From Hyphomicrobiales bacterium (GTDB lineage: Bacteria > Pseudomonadota > Alphaproteobacteria > Rhizobiales > Rhizobiaceae): DNA of 64,000 bases. Below, piece by piece: positions 1 to 8,028 of this stretch. The first letter of the stretch is position 1. Each line of letters starts with the position of its first letter. The stretch covers positions 13,513 through 77,512 of the forward strand of contig UCMW01000017.1 in assembly GCA_900473745.1 (NCBI GenBank), read 5' to 3'. Made by a program: the position numbers and the translations under genes. A model generated the notes under the pieces. That model made no database searches, had not been told where the DNA came from, and saw nothing but the letters and a program-made list of their open reading frames with translations.

Positions 1-1
1 A

Positions 2-1132
2 GGCATCTTTGCTCGGCGTAGAGATTTCGGACGTTTCATGCAGGCGCAACTTGCGCCTCACGTGGAAAGCGGTGCGGTCCGACACATCCGCCAAACCGTT
101 CGGGCGGTTGCACGCGAGAACGATCAATGGCGGATATCCGGGGCTGATGGCACTTCCGTCCTGGCCGACATTCTGATCCTTGCGACCGGGCATCCTCCCG
201 CGTCGCGGCCGTCCGTGTTCGACAACCTCGATCCTCCCACGGCTTCTCGTGTGGCCGATGTCTTCGCTCCCAACGCATTTGACGGGATTGAAAAATCCGA
301 CCCAATCCTCGTCGTAGGTTCGGGGCTTACAGCGCTGGACGCGCTCAGCCGCCTGGATGCCATCGGCCACGAGGAGGAGATCACACTGCTTTCCCGGTCC
401 GGACTCATGCCAAGGCCGCATGCCGGCGGAGGCTTTTCTCCGTTCGGTGACTTCCGCAGCGCTGAGCTGACCTCTGCCAGGAAGCTTCTGGCAAAGGTGC
501 GAGCGACCGTCTTCAATGCGCAAGCGCAGGGCATTCCATGGCAATCCGTGTTCGATGCGCTGCGCCAACATGCCCAGGAGCTCTGGCAGGGTCTACCAAT
601 GCTTGAGCGGCAAAAGTTTCTCCGGCGCCTTCGTCGCTGGTATGACGTCCACCGCTACCGCATGCCACCACAGGCGACCTTTGCGCTGAAAAAGGGCATA
701 GAGACCGGCCGCGTCAGCGTGAAGCGGGGTGATCTCGTATCCATCACCCGGGATGGGAACGACCTACTGGCCGGGATCGAAACCCACAACGGCGGGACCA
801 AGGTTCGGTGTCGCCGCATCCTTCTGGCCACCGGGCCGGAATTCCGGGACTATGCAGCCCATCAAAGGTTTCTGCTCGGCATGCACCGGGATGGCTTCAT
901 CCAGTCAGACGCACTGGGTCTCGGCCTTGCCTGCGACACGGCAGGCCACGGAGTCACCGTCACCGGTGCACCAATCACCAGCCTCTTCGTCGCAGGCCCT
1001 CCCGCCCGCCCAGCTTTCGGTGAACTCACAGGTGTACCTGAAATCGCGACCCAGGTTGCGGACATAGTGGACAGGATCGTTCGCTGTTGCATCCGCGAGA
1101 CGAGGACGATCGTGATCAACCCATCGGCGTGA
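2..1132 (+). CDS. FAD/NAD(P)-binding protein, 5' end cut by window edge
   Basis: The frame is already open at base 2 and reads ARRRDFGRFMQAQL, so the ATG at 38 is internal and the true start lies outside the window. The lost part should carry the first GxGxxG FAD motif. What remains shows an RRxFGxx stretch, ILATGH, a second dinucleotide motif (ILVVGSGLTALDAL) and a C-terminal LATGPEF followed by FVAGPPARPAFGE. This fits the NAD_binding_9 (YdhS/HI0933-like) family of flavin-binding proteins. Family members are mostly uncharacterised, so no substrate is assigned. The next gene is convergent, leaving 141 bp between the two stops. Confidence 0.82.
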   Translation, partial: GIFARRRDFGRFMQAQLAPHVESGAVRHIRQTVRAVARENDQWRISGADGTSVLADILILATGHPPASRPSVFDNLDPPTASRVADVFAPNAFDGIEKSDPILVVGSGLTALDALSRLDAIGHEEEITLLSRSGLMPRPHAGGGFSPFGDFRSAELTSARKLLAKVRATVFNAQAQGIPWQSVFDALRQHAQELWQGLPMLERQKFLRRLRRWYDVHRYRMPPQATFALKKGIETGRVSVKRGDLVSITRDGNDLLAGIETHNGGTKVRCRRILLATGPEFRDYAAHQRFLLGMHRDGFIQSDALGLGLACDTAGHGVTVTGAPITSLFVAGPPARPAFGELTGVPEIATQVADIVDRIVRCCIRETRTIVINPSA

Positions 1133-1273
1133 ACGGTTGGCGTCTGCTATTGGGTAAATGATGACGGGAGCTCAAGTTCAGAAATGGCGGCGCAAAGCCG
1201 TCATATCTTTTGACCGCATCGGACGGCAGACAGCACCAGTCATTTTGGTGCTGTGCATTCGATTGGTGGCGGA

Positions 1274-2380
1274 CTACTTCTGCAATGCTATTGAGTAGCG
1301 GGTATGCCGACGTTCGCCCGTTCGGATCAATGCACCGATCTCGACGAGCTGCTGAAGGTCGCGTGTTGCTGTAGCGCGAGAGGTGCTTGTGATCGAGATG
1401 TAGTTTTCCGCACTTAGGCCTCCCTTGAAGCCTGCGGTACCCTCCTTGAAGATGCGCGCGACCACCTTTCGCTGCCGCTCGTTCAGTCGATCTCGAAACC
1501 GGTCGTAAAATTTTGCTTTCTGAATGAAGAAATCTATTCGCCCAAGCGTCGCCCGTTGAGCCTCCAGGATGGTTTCTGAAAAGAAGATGATCCAATCGGT
1601 GATATCAAAGGTGCGTTGGTGTCGCTCAAGTTCCGCGTAGTAGGCTCTCCGGCTCTTCTCGATCGTGAAGGCGAGTGAAATCAGACTTGGTTGCCCAATG
1701 TTTTGTGCGAGCGATTTCTCGGCGAGCGCGCGACCAATTCGCCCGTTCCCATCCTCGAATGGATGAATGCTTTCAAAGTAGAGATGGCCTATGGCTGCGC
1801 GTGTCAAAGCTGGAAGCGGCTTTTGACCATTTGGTCCGGACTGATTGAACCATGCGATGAAGTTATCCATCTCAGCTTGTACCTGGCGAGACGGGGGTGC
1901 CTCGAAATGGATTGTGGGCTTATCCAATCGACCTGACACGATCTGCATGGCGTCTTCATGCTCGCGGTAAGCGCCAATCGTCTCAATGTAACGATTTCCG
2001 GCCATCAGCATTGAATGCCAATGGAACAGTCCCTCATGACCCAACGGCCTCTCCCAGGTTCGATAAACATCCGCCATCATCTCGGCGATCCCCCGCTCCT
2101 GGGGGCGAACCTGTCTATCATCGGAGTCGAGGCCAAACTGCCGGCGAAGTGATGACTGGACACTTAGCCGGTCAAGAAATTCTCCCTCGATCTCTGAGGT
2201 CTTAACCGCTTCGTCGCTCAGCAACTCAATGCGAAGTTGATTGCTGTCATCCTCGTTGAAATGCCGAACGGCACCAATCACCTCGCCGGCGGACTGCAGG
2301 AATTTCCGCTCGAACGATATCAGGCTTTCGGCCTCATACCTGAAATTTGGCCAATCGGCGTGCTGCCAGTTCCATGTCAT
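1274..2380 (-). CDS. Fic/DOC family protein (class II, N-terminal inhibitory helix) with C-terminal winged helix
   Basis: This 368-residue protein begins with the DUF4172 signature (MTWNWQHADWPNFRYE). The inhibitory motif [S/T]xxxE[G/N] is present as T61-SEI-E65-G66, ahead of the Fic core, which defines class II. The catalytic loop HPFEDGNGRIGR lies at residues 206-217 with its His, Asn and Arg intact, so AMP transfer from ATP to target hydroxyls is expected once inhibition is relieved. The last ~90 residues look like a winged helix (RQRKVVARIF...SRATATRDLQQL), a possible DNA-binding part. No separate antitoxin gene adjoins it, as expected when the inhibitor is built in. An inverted repeat sits immediately upstream of the start. 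The target is unknown. Confidence 0.93.
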   Translation of the reverse strand: MTWNWQHADWPNFRYEAESLISFERKFLQSAGEVIGAVRHFNEDDSNQLRIELLSDEAVKTSEIEGEFLDRLSVQSSLRRQFGLDSDDRQVRPQERGIAEMMADVYRTWERPLGHEGLFHWHSMLMAGNRYIETIGAYREHEDAMQIVSGRLDKPTIHFEAPPSRQVQAEMDNFIAWFNQSGPNGQKPLPALTRAAIGHLYFESIHPFEDGNGRIGRALAEKSLAQNIGQPSLISLAFTIEKSRRAYYAELERHQRTFDITDWIIFFSETILEAQRATLGRIDFFIQKAKFYDRFRDRLNERQRKVVARIFKEGTAGFKGGLSAENYISITSTSRATATRDLQQLVEIGALIRTGERRHTRYSIALQK

Positions 2381-2407
2381 GAGTTATAGCCATCCCTTCT
2401 ATAACTC
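2381..2407. promoter_or_regulatory. Perfect 9-bp inverted repeat abutting the fic start codon
   Basis: GAGTTATAG (2381-2389) and CTATAACTC (2399-2407) are exact reverse complements separated by 9 bp. The left arm touches the Fic start codon (2380-2378), and AT-rich promoter-like sequence (AAAAATATAGCTATAG) follows. The position suggests an operator or a hairpin masking translation initiation. Autoregulation by the Fic protein's own winged helix is an inference. Confidence 0.5.
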
Positions 2408-2501
2408 AAAAATATAGCTATAGCTGAGCTATTGCAAGTCTGCCTATCGCTCAGCAAAAAAGTTTGCAGCTCTCGGGCTAGTCAGCAGCGTTCCGACTGA
2501 A

Positions 2502-2564
2502 GCCGGCAGATAAACGAGGCGGATTAAAAATCGGGTCAATTCGGAGTGTCGGAAAGGAGGCCGA
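2502..2564. repeat. Diverged direct repeat, copy A (63 bp)
   Basis: Starts GCCGGCAGATAAAC and ends GGCCGA. It aligns over its whole length with the copy at 3464-3526, with about one mismatch in four or five and one small indel. Together the copies flank the VOC gene. The rest of the 2381-2709 gap holds the fic upstream region and a hairpin at 2635-2663. Confidence 0.6.
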
Positions 2565-2634
2565 ATGGACACAGTCCGATGACGGTATGCCGAACGCTGA
2601 AAGCGGACATCCACGCATGCGGTTATGCGGTCCG

Positions 2635-2663
2635 CCTTCGGCTCGAAGCGGACGAGCCGAAGG
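2635..2663. terminator. 11-bp stem hairpin downstream of the VOC gene
   Basis: CCTTCGGCTCG (2635-2645) and CGAGCCGAAGG (2653-2663) pair perfectly around a 7-nt loop. It lies ~45 bp past the stop of the leftward VOC gene. No T-run follows on either strand, so it may be a weak terminator or only a stable stem. Confidence 0.4.
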
Positions 2664-2709
2664 TAGATTCACGCATTCACCTTCAAGTGTTGCGCATCGT
2701 TCTCAAAGC

Positions 2710-3141
2710 TCAGTCACCTCGAGGGGGCAGATGAGGGTTCCAGACGACATCCCACAAATGCCCGTCGAGATCACGAAAGTAGCCAGCGTAGCCGCCGTAG
2801 AAGGTGGACGCAGGAGATTTCACGATCTCGGCTCCGGCTCGCTCAGCAGCATCCAGCACCTCATCCACCTCTTCTATCGTCGAGACATTGTGGCCAATTG
2901 TGAAGGATGTGGAGCTAGGCGGCTGTAACGGCAGTCCGGTGTCATGCGCAACGTCGCTCTGTGACCAAAGCGCCAATTTGAGACCTCCAGCCAAGTCAAA
3001 AAACGCGACCGCGCCATGCTCGAACTCTTGTCCTATGATCCCTTCGGTCGGCAATCCGAGACCATCGCGGTAGAATGAAACCGATCTTTCCAGATTAGAA
3101 ACGCCCAGCGTCAGGACTGATACTCTAGCTTTCATGCCCAT
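2710..3141 (-). CDS. VOC (glyoxalase/bleomycin-resistance/dioxygenase) family protein
   Basis: This 143-residue single-domain protein has the paired beta-alpha-beta-beta-beta layout of the vicinal oxygen chelate fold: VSVLTLGVSNLERSVSFYRDGLGL at the start, and GYAGYFRDLDGHLWDVVWNP at the end, the usual DPDGxxxE-like close. The last ligand position, usually Glu, reads Asp or Val here (LWDVVWN). The start ATG is preceded by GGAG at a good distance. VOC proteins of this size range from lyases to drug-binding proteins, and the sequence does not say which. The gene stands alone between two copies of a diverged direct repeat, which suggests insertion as a unit. Confidence 0.87.
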   Translation of the reverse strand: MGMKARVSVLTLGVSNLERSVSFYRDGLGLPTEGIIGQEFEHGAVAFFDLAGGLKLALWSQSDVAHDTGLPLQPPSSTSFTIGHNVSTIEEVDEVLDAAERAGAEIVKSPASTFYGGYAGYFRDLDGHLWDVVWNPHLPPRGD

Positions 3142-3463
3142 ACTCCTACTTTCGGCACGCGCACCATGCTAATGCCATCGTAGTCTTGGGCCGCTAGATA
3201 AGAGCGGAAGGACCCACATCGTGGGGGCCGGGCCAACCTTCCCGAGCCTAACCTGTTTTAGACAGAACCAAGCTAGTTTCCTGTGGCTCAGTCGTCAAGC
3301 ACGACCGCTTGTGGCGCATAGGCAACAAGATTTGCCCGGACTTGATGTCAGCTTTTAGAAACGACGAACGACCGCTTCTACGGCCAACTTGGCGGCGCAT
3401 AGCAGTCATAGCCTCGCTGTTGACCGGATTCGAACTGCCGACCCGCCATTATGTCGGATGCAT

Positions 3464-3526
3464 GCCGGCAGATAAACAAGGCAGATCAAGCATCTGGTGC
3501 AATTGGAACGTCAGAAATGGGGCCGA
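3464..3526. repeat. Diverged direct repeat, copy B (63 bp)
   Basis: Partner of 2502-2564, in the same orientation and 962 bp away. In one frame it reads MPADKQGRSSIWCNWNVRN, which may be the remnant of a coding sequence, but no intact gene is present. It accounts for part of the gene-free stretch 3142-3571, in which I see nothing else definite. Confidence 0.6.
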
Positions 3527-3571
3527 CAGCGGAAAGTCCGCAAATGCAGAGCTGCCTGGCGTAAGCAGACA

Positions 3572-4891
3572 TTAGTGCTCACGTGGCCAATCCGGATGTA
3601 GCCGATCGATCATGAAGGCATGACTGTGCCGGCGACCTTTTCGATGGTGTCCCTCGCGCAGATGTGGGTCATCATCTGCAAGGTCATCGTGACTGTGTTC
3701 CACCTCGGCTTCATCCGCCATCACCCAAAGGGACACCGCGGTAACAAGACCCGCCGCGCCCATCGCCGCCATGATCAAGGCGGTCCCAGGAAGACCAACG
3801 ACGACACCGAGCCACCCGGCAAGGGGATAGGTTATCAGCCAGCAGGCGTGAGACAGGGCGAAATGGGCCGCGAAGAGTGCTGGCCGATCCTCCGGATGAG
3901 CTGACCGCCGCAGCAGACGGCCGGATGGTGTCTGAACAACGGAGTAGCCGATCCCAAGGATAAACCAGAGCGCCAGCAGCAAACCGTAGGTCTCGATGAA
4001 AGCGGTCGCGATCAGACCTGCACTGAGCAGCGCAGCACCGTACAGCACGACCAACCTGTCTGGCATTCGGTCGAGAAGCCTGGGCAGAACGAGTGCCGCG
4101 AGCATCGAGCCAGACCCGAATGCAGCGAGTGCGATCGCCGTGTCGGAGGCTGTAAGTTCGAACTTTGCCTGCACGAAGACGACGGTGTTGACGATCACCA
4201 TGGCGCCTGCGGCAGACACCGTGAGGCAGAGTGCGAGCAGACCGCGAAGTCGCGGTGTCGCGAGATAGATCTTCAGCCCACGTGTTGTCCGCTCGTAGAT
4301 GCTCCGGCGCTCTTTCGCGGGATGATTGGGCAGCGTCACAGAAACGACGAGTGCCGCCGAGGCTAGAAATCCGAATACGGTTCCGGCAAAGAGCGAGTGG
4401 AAGGAGATGACCGTCAGCAGGGCAGCCGCCAGCATCGGGCTGACAAGGCTTTCCAGATCATAGGCGAGCCTGGAGAGAGAAAGCGCCCGGGTATAGTCCT
4501 TTTCTTCCGGCAGGACATCAGGAATGGTCGCCTGGAATGCCGGGGTAAAGGCGGCAGACGCAGACTGGAGAACGAAGATCAGGACATAGACCTGCCAGAT
4601 CTCCGTAACGAAGGGCAGGCAGAGCGCGACAGCGGCCCTGACGAGATCGAGTGAAACCAGCATGGCCCGGCGCGGCAGCACTTCAGCGAAGGCTCCGGCA
4701 ATCGGGGCGACAGCCACATAGGCGATCATCTTGATCGCCAGCGCGGTACCCAGCACCGCTCCGGCACGATCGCCTGCGAGATCGAAGGCAAGCAGACCCA
4801 GGGCGACGGTGGCAAGCCCCGTGCCCACCAAGGCGATGACCTGCGCGAGATACAGATGCCGGTAGGTTCGATTGCGCAGAACATCCAGCAT
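3572..4891 (-). CDS. MFS metal exporter, NreB/NrsD-like, with His-rich C-terminal tail
   Basis: This is a 439-residue major facilitator protein with about twelve hydrophobic segments and the MFS loop between halves (NHPAKERRSIYERTTRGLKIYL). The last ~45 residues form a polar tail with many histidines (EVEHSHDDL, HLREGHHRKGRRHSHAF), as in the nickel exporters NreB and NrsD, where the tail binds metal. It follows the CsoR/RcnR-type regulator by only 12 bp and has its own RBS (GAAGGAGG), so the two form a sensor-exporter operon. Efflux of Ni(II), possibly Co(II), across the inner membrane is the best prediction. The family also contains enterobactin-exporter-like proteins, but the His tail and the regulator argue for metal. 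Confidence 0.83.
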   Translation of the reverse strand: MLDVLRNRTYRHLYLAQVIALVGTGLATVALGLLAFDLAGDRAGAVLGTALAIKMIAYVAVAPIAGAFAEVLPRRAMLVSLDLVRAAVALCLPFVTEIWQVYVLIFVLQSASAAFTPAFQATIPDVLPEEKDYTRALSLSRLAYDLESLVSPMLAAALLTVISFHSLFAGTVFGFLASAALVVSVTLPNHPAKERRSIYERTTRGLKIYLATPRLRGLLALCLTVSAAGAMVIVNTVVFVQAKFELTASDTAIALAAFGSGSMLAALVLPRLLDRMPDRLVVLYGAALLSAGLIATAFIETYGLLLALWFILGIGYSVVQTPSGRLLRRSAHPEDRPALFAAHFALSHACWLITYPLAGWLGVVVGLPGTALIMAAMGAAGLVTAVSLWVMADEAEVEHSHDDLADDDPHLREGHHRKGRRHSHAFMIDRLHPDWPREH

Positions 4892-4903
4892 CTGTCGCCT
4901 CCT

Positions 4904-5179
4904 TCAGAGGTATTTCGTGATGGTCTTGAAGTCGTCGATGGTCTTTCGCTGGGAGAGATCAAGCGCCCCCACCGTTTCCTCCAGGCAATGGTCGAGATGG
5001 TCCTGGATCAGCGTGCGCTTGGCGTTTCGGACGGCCTTCTCGACGGCATCCAGTTGTTGCGCGATGTCGAGGCAAGGTTTGCCTGCCTCGATCATGGCGG
5101 TGACACTCCTCAGATGGCCTTCGGCACGCTTGAGGCGCTTGATGATATCGGGATGCGTTTCGTGTCGGTGTTCGCTCAT
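4904..5179 (-). CDS. CsoR/RcnR-family metal-sensing repressor with InrS-like H-C-H-C ligand set
   Basis: From the ATG at 5179 the protein has 91 residues (an upstream TTG at 5185 lacks support). It is an all-helical CsoR/RcnR protein (IKRLKRAEGHLRSV...CLDIAQQLDAVEKAV). The metal positions read H4, C36, H61 and C65. The spacings 32, 25 and 4 match the W-X-Y-Z ligands of this family. RcnR has H-C-H-H, copper CsoR has x-C-H-C, and the Synechocystis nickel sensor InrS has H-C-H-C, as here. InrS controls the exporter NrsD, and an NrsD/NreB-like exporter is the next gene here. Apo-repressor binding at the G/C-tract palindrome (5190-5208) with release by Ni(II) is therefore inferred. Confidence 0.88.
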   Translation of the reverse strand: MSEHRHETHPDIIKRLKRAEGHLRSVTAMIEAGKPCLDIAQQLDAVEKAVRNAKRTLIQDHLDHCLEETVGALDLSQRKTIDDFKTITKYL

Positions 5180-5189
5180 GGACAATTCC

Positions 5190-5208
5190 TATCCCCCTGG
5201 AGGGGATA
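5190..5208. promoter_or_regulatory. CsoR/RcnR-type operator
   Basis: TATCCCCCTGGAGGGGATA is an inverted repeat (TATCCCC/GGGGATA) with a G/C tract flanked by TA, the hallmark of CsoR/RcnR operators. It lies 11 bp upstream of the repressor ATG and ~50 bp upstream of the divergent His-rich gene, so one site could control both the exporter operon and the HupE operon. Confidence 0.75.
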
Positions 5209-5259
5209 ATTCAATCCGCTTTCTTGTTTCCGCCATCAATCAGGGCTATCTCGTCAGCC

Positions 5260-5640
5260 ATGAAGTTTCGGGGTGGACGACGATTCGGATCTCTCTTGAT
5301 GACCACGCTGGCGATCATCGCCACGCTGGTATTTTCGTTCGTGCCACAGGGTAGTCATCCGCTGATCGAACACGCCTCGGCTCAGTCCATTCTTGATCAC
5401 GCCCATGGTCATGATCACGGGGATCACTCACACGAGGACGATCTGGATTTCAGCGTCGACGCGGCTGATACTGACCATCATCACGCTGACCACACGCATG
5501 AAAAAGCTGGTCTCGTTTCAGCGCCCCGGCCCATGCGACCCGCTGGCCGGCACTCGGCCTTTGTTCTGGTCGACATGACACGCGATGACGGCCGCCTTTA
5601 CGGCATCGACCGCCCACCACGCTTCGTGAACCTCGTCTGA
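5260..5640 (+). CDS. Small exported His-rich protein (putative nickel/metal-binding)
   Basis: The ATG at 5260 gives 126 residues. An N-terminal basic-hydrophobic segment (MKFRGGRRFGSLLMTTLAIIATLVFSF) looks like a signal peptide or anchor. It is followed by two His/Asp clusters (HAHGHDHGDHSHEDD and DHHHADHTHE) and a C-terminal region without recognised domain. Such clusters buffer or deliver Ni, Co or Zn in the periplasm. The gene starts the rightward operon with HupE and the anchor protein, under the operator at 5190-5208. No named family is recognised, so function comes from composition and context. A TTG start at 5224 is possible but less likely. Confidence 0.72.
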   Translation: MKFRGGRRFGSLLMTTLAIIATLVFSFVPQGSHPLIEHASAQSILDHAHGHDHGDHSHEDDLDFSVDAADTDHHHADHTHEKAGLVSAPRPMRPAGRHSAFVLVDMTRDDGRLYGIDRPPRFVNLV

Positions 5641-5686
5641 TCCATGCCGCTTGCGCGGCCGGTTCAACCGTTTACGGACATCAAAC

Positions 5687-6418
5687 ATGAAAACACTGCT
5701 TCTCGGAGGCGTGTGGCAAAGGGATTATTCCCGCCACATCGTCGCCACCCTGCTGCTTGCCAGCCTGTCTCTGCTGCTCTTCGCCCATGGGGCGGCGGCC
5801 CATGCCGTTGCCAAAGGCGACAAGGGCTATATCCAGGAGATCTCGGGGGTTCACATCATCCCCTTCATCTATCTGGGCGCCAAGCACATGGTCACAGGCT
5901 ACGACCATCTGCTCTTCCTCTTCGGCGTGATCTTCTTCCTCTACAGGCTGAAGCATATCGCACTCTACGTCAGCCTGTTTGCCGTCGGCCATTCCGCCAC
6001 GATGCTGCTTGGCGTCTACTATGGCTGGAATCTCAGCGCCTATCTCATCGATGCCATCATCGGGCTTTCGGTCGTCTACAAGGCGCTCGACAATCTCGGC
6101 GCATTCCAGCGCTGGCTCGGCTTCCAGCCGAACACCAGGGTGGCGACGCTCGTCTTCGGCCTGTTCCACGGGCTCGGTCTCGCGACCAAGATCCTCGAAT
6201 ACGACATTGCCGAGGACGGGCTGATCCCGAACCTGCTCGCCTTCAATGTCGGCGTCGAGATCGGCCAGCTCATCGCGCTCGCCATCATCCTGATTGCCAT
6301 GAGCTACTGGCGCAAGACCTCCGGCTTCCTGCGCCATGCCTACACCGCCAATGTCCTGATGATGACCGCCGGCTGGCTGCTGTTTGGCATGCATATGACC
6401 GGCTACTTCGTTTCCTGA
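5687..6418 (+). CDS. HupE/UreJ family membrane protein (Ni/Co permease-like)
   Basis: The ATG at 5687 gives 243 residues with a signal-like first segment ending AHGAAAHA and six or so further membrane spans. The HupE_UreJ_2 signature is clear: HMVTGYDHLLFLFGVIFF, with the conserved GYDH; SLFAVGHSATML; and GLFHGLGLA. These His/Asp residues in membrane helices are the proposed Ni/Co path in the family. The family is associated with nickel import or diffusion. Placement beside a nickel-type repressor and exporter suggests metal handling, but the direction of transport cannot be read. It lies 46 bp after the His-rich gene and 18 bp before the anchor gene. Confidence 0.85.
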   Translation: MKTLLLGGVWQRDYSRHIVATLLLASLSLLLFAHGAAAHAVAKGDKGYIQEISGVHIIPFIYLGAKHMVTGYDHLLFLFGVIFFLYRLKHIALYVSLFAVGHSATMLLGVYYGWNLSAYLIDAIIGLSVVYKALDNLGAFQRWLGFQPNTRVATLVFGLFHGLGLATKILEYDIAEDGLIPNLLAFNVGVEIGQLIALAIILIAMSYWRKTSGFLRHAYTANVLMMTAGWLLFGMHMTGYFVS

Positions 6419-6436
6419 ACCTCAGAGGAATAAACC

Positions 6437-7105
6437 ATGTTCAATTCTCAAGCTCCCAATCCCGACGACCTGCCGTCCTCGGCACAGCTCGTCAAGTCGA
6501 CGATCCTCTCGGTCATCGCTGCAGGTATTCTCCTGGTCACCGTGGTGATGCCCTCGGAATATGCGATCGATCCGACGGGCCTCGGCTCCGCCATGGGCCT
6601 GACCGAGATGGGGGAGATCAAGGCGCAGCTTGCCGAAGAGGCGGAACTTGATCGCCAGAAGGATCAGAGCGCAGGCGAAAGCCTGATTGCTCCACAAGCG
6701 GCACCCGCGACCGCTCCGCAGGAAGGATCAAACCTTCTGGAGCGTATCATCCGTGAATTCGGTATTTCCGCGGCCTATGCCCGGGATGCAGTACGTCAGG
6801 ACGAGGTTTCGATCACGCTGCAGCCCGGTGAAGGCGCAGAGGTCAAGCTCGTCATGCTTAAAGGCGCCACGGCGAAATATGCCTGGACGGCCAATGGCTC
6901 CAAGGTGAACTTCGACACCCATGGTGACGGTGGCGGCGAAAGCATCAGCTACGAGAAAGGTCGCGGCGTCGCCGAGGATTCTGGCGTTCTGGAAGCTGCC
7001 TTCGACGGCAATCACGGCTGGTTCTGGCGCAACCGGACCGGCGATCCCGTGACGGTGACGCTGAAGACCGACGGCGCCTATAGCGATATCAAGCGGGTGA
7101 TGTGA
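6437..7105 (+). CDS. Single-span transmembrane anchor protein of metal clusters
   Basis: This 222-residue protein has an N-terminal membrane span (ILSVIAAGILLVTVVMPSEY), a ~70-residue Ala/Pro/Gln-rich linker, and a C-terminal soluble domain (SITLQPGEGAEVKLVML...FDTHGDGGGESISYEKG...HGWFWRNRTGDPVTVTL). The HGWFWRN and THGDG parts are conserved in proteins named transmembrane anchor protein beside HupE genes. The soluble domain should face the periplasm. It has a good RBS (AGAGGAATAAACC) and is the last gene before a strong terminator. The family has no proven biochemical role. Confidence 0.78.
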   Translation: MFNSQAPNPDDLPSSAQLVKSTILSVIAAGILLVTVVMPSEYAIDPTGLGSAMGLTEMGEIKAQLAEEAELDRQKDQSAGESLIAPQAAPATAPQEGSNLLERIIREFGISAAYARDAVRQDEVSITLQPGEGAEVKLVMLKGATAKYAWTANGSKVNFDTHGDGGGESISYEKGRGVAEDSGVLEAAFDGNHGWFWRNRTGDPVTVTLKTDGAYSDIKRVM

Positions 7106-7113
7106 GATGTCAG

Positions 7114-7139
7114 ATGCCGGCGGATCACTCCGCCGGCAT
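7114..7139 (+). terminator. Rho-independent-type terminator after the HupE operon
   Basis: ATGCCGGCGGA and TCCGCCGGCAT form a perfect 11-bp stem around the loop TCAC, 8 bp after the anchor gene stop, followed by CCTCGTTTCGTTT. It also lies between convergent genes, so it may serve both. Confidence 0.75.
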
Positions 7140-7165
7140 CCTCGTTTCGTTTGCTGGCTAGGTTA

Positions 7166-7954
7166 TCACATTTGGTGTCCTGGCATGATCCCGGAGTAGG
7201 CCAATGCCATCCATACCGCCATCGCGATCATCATCAGGTTCTCGGTGAGTGAGATGAACCCGAGCGGCACATTGCTCGAGCCACCGACACAAGCGCATTT
7301 CAGTTCGCGCTTGTCGATGTAGACCGCCTTGAAGACCGAGATGGCACCCATGCTTCCGATGAACAGCGCAACTGGGATCGAGAGCCAGTTCGCGATACCC
7401 GCCACCATCAGAACGCCAGCCAGTCCCTCGGCATAGGGATAAATATAGCTGTAAGGCACCCAACGCTTGGCGAGCAGATCGTAGTTCAAGAACATTGTGG
7501 CGAAGGATTCGACGTTCTGCAGCTTGAGCATGGCCAGGACGACCATGGAGAAAGCGATGAACCATTCCAGTGCCCTGACGGTGAATGGCGTGCCGAGGAC
7601 GGCGTAGCTGACACCCATTGCCATCAGTGCAGTCATCGCAAACAGTACGATGACGGGGCGATAGGTGGTTGCCTTCGGATCAGCCACCGGCTTTCCAAAG
7701 TAGCGCCGCAGATCGTCATAGCCGCCGACACGGGCACCGTCGATGAACACCTGCGGAGTCGTCTTCACACCGTGCTCTTCCTTGAAAGCATCCGTTTGCG
7801 CGCGGGTTGTCAGGTGGCGGTCATCCACCTCATATCCAGACCGCTTGAGAAGGTCTTTGGCCTTGAGGCCATAAGGGCAGGTATGCTCCGCAGTCACCAT
7901 CCGGTAGAGGACAGCTTTCTTCGCTGTCGTCGACGGGCTCACTCTGTCCAACAT
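7166..7954 (-). CDS. Glutaredoxin-like domain fused to MauE/DoxX-type membrane domain
   Basis: Residues ~13-90 are a thioredoxin-fold glutaredoxin: a beta strand then TCPYGLKAKDLLKRSGYEV, the cis-Pro motif TTPQVFIDG, and GGYDDLRRYF. The active site is CPYG, a monothiol form with one cysteine. Residues ~105-255 carry four hydrophobic helices of the MauE/DoxX redox-associated type. A periplasm-proximal CACVGG in the second half supplies two more cysteines that could relay electrons. Such fusions occur in Hg/Cu resistance gene sets. The gene is transcribed from a MerR-type promoter (7991-8022) divergent from the merR gene. A role in thiol-disulfide or metal reduction is inferred. Confidence 0.82.
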   Translation of the reverse strand: MLDRVSPSTTAKKAVLYRMVTAEHTCPYGLKAKDLLKRSGYEVDDRHLTTRAQTDAFKEEHGVKTTPQVFIDGARVGGYDDLRRYFGKPVADPKATTYRPVIVLFAMTALMAMGVSYAVLGTPFTVRALEWFIAFSMVVLAMLKLQNVESFATMFLNYDLLAKRWVPYSYIYPYAEGLAGVLMVAGIANWLSIPVALFIGSMGAISVFKAVYIDKRELKCACVGGSSNVPLGFISLTENLMMIAMAVWMALAYSGIMPGHQM

Positions 7955-7990
7955 TTCACGTCTCCTTTGGCTTGTGAAACAGTTGGCAAG

Positions 7991-8022
7991 ACCATACGTT
8001 CCGTACCATGGTACGGAGTCAA
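7991..8022 (-). promoter_or_regulatory. MerR-type promoter and operator
   Basis: On the minus strand TTGACT (8022-8017) and TATGGT (7996-7991) are separated by 20 bp, the over-long spacing typical of MerR-activated promoters. The spacer contains the perfect 16-bp palindrome CCGTACCATGGTACGG (8001-8016). The -10 element is 37 bp from the start codon of the glutaredoxin-MauE gene. Possible start codons of merR inside the palindrome (8008) are therefore rejected. Confidence 0.85.
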
Positions 8023-8028
8023 TACCCT

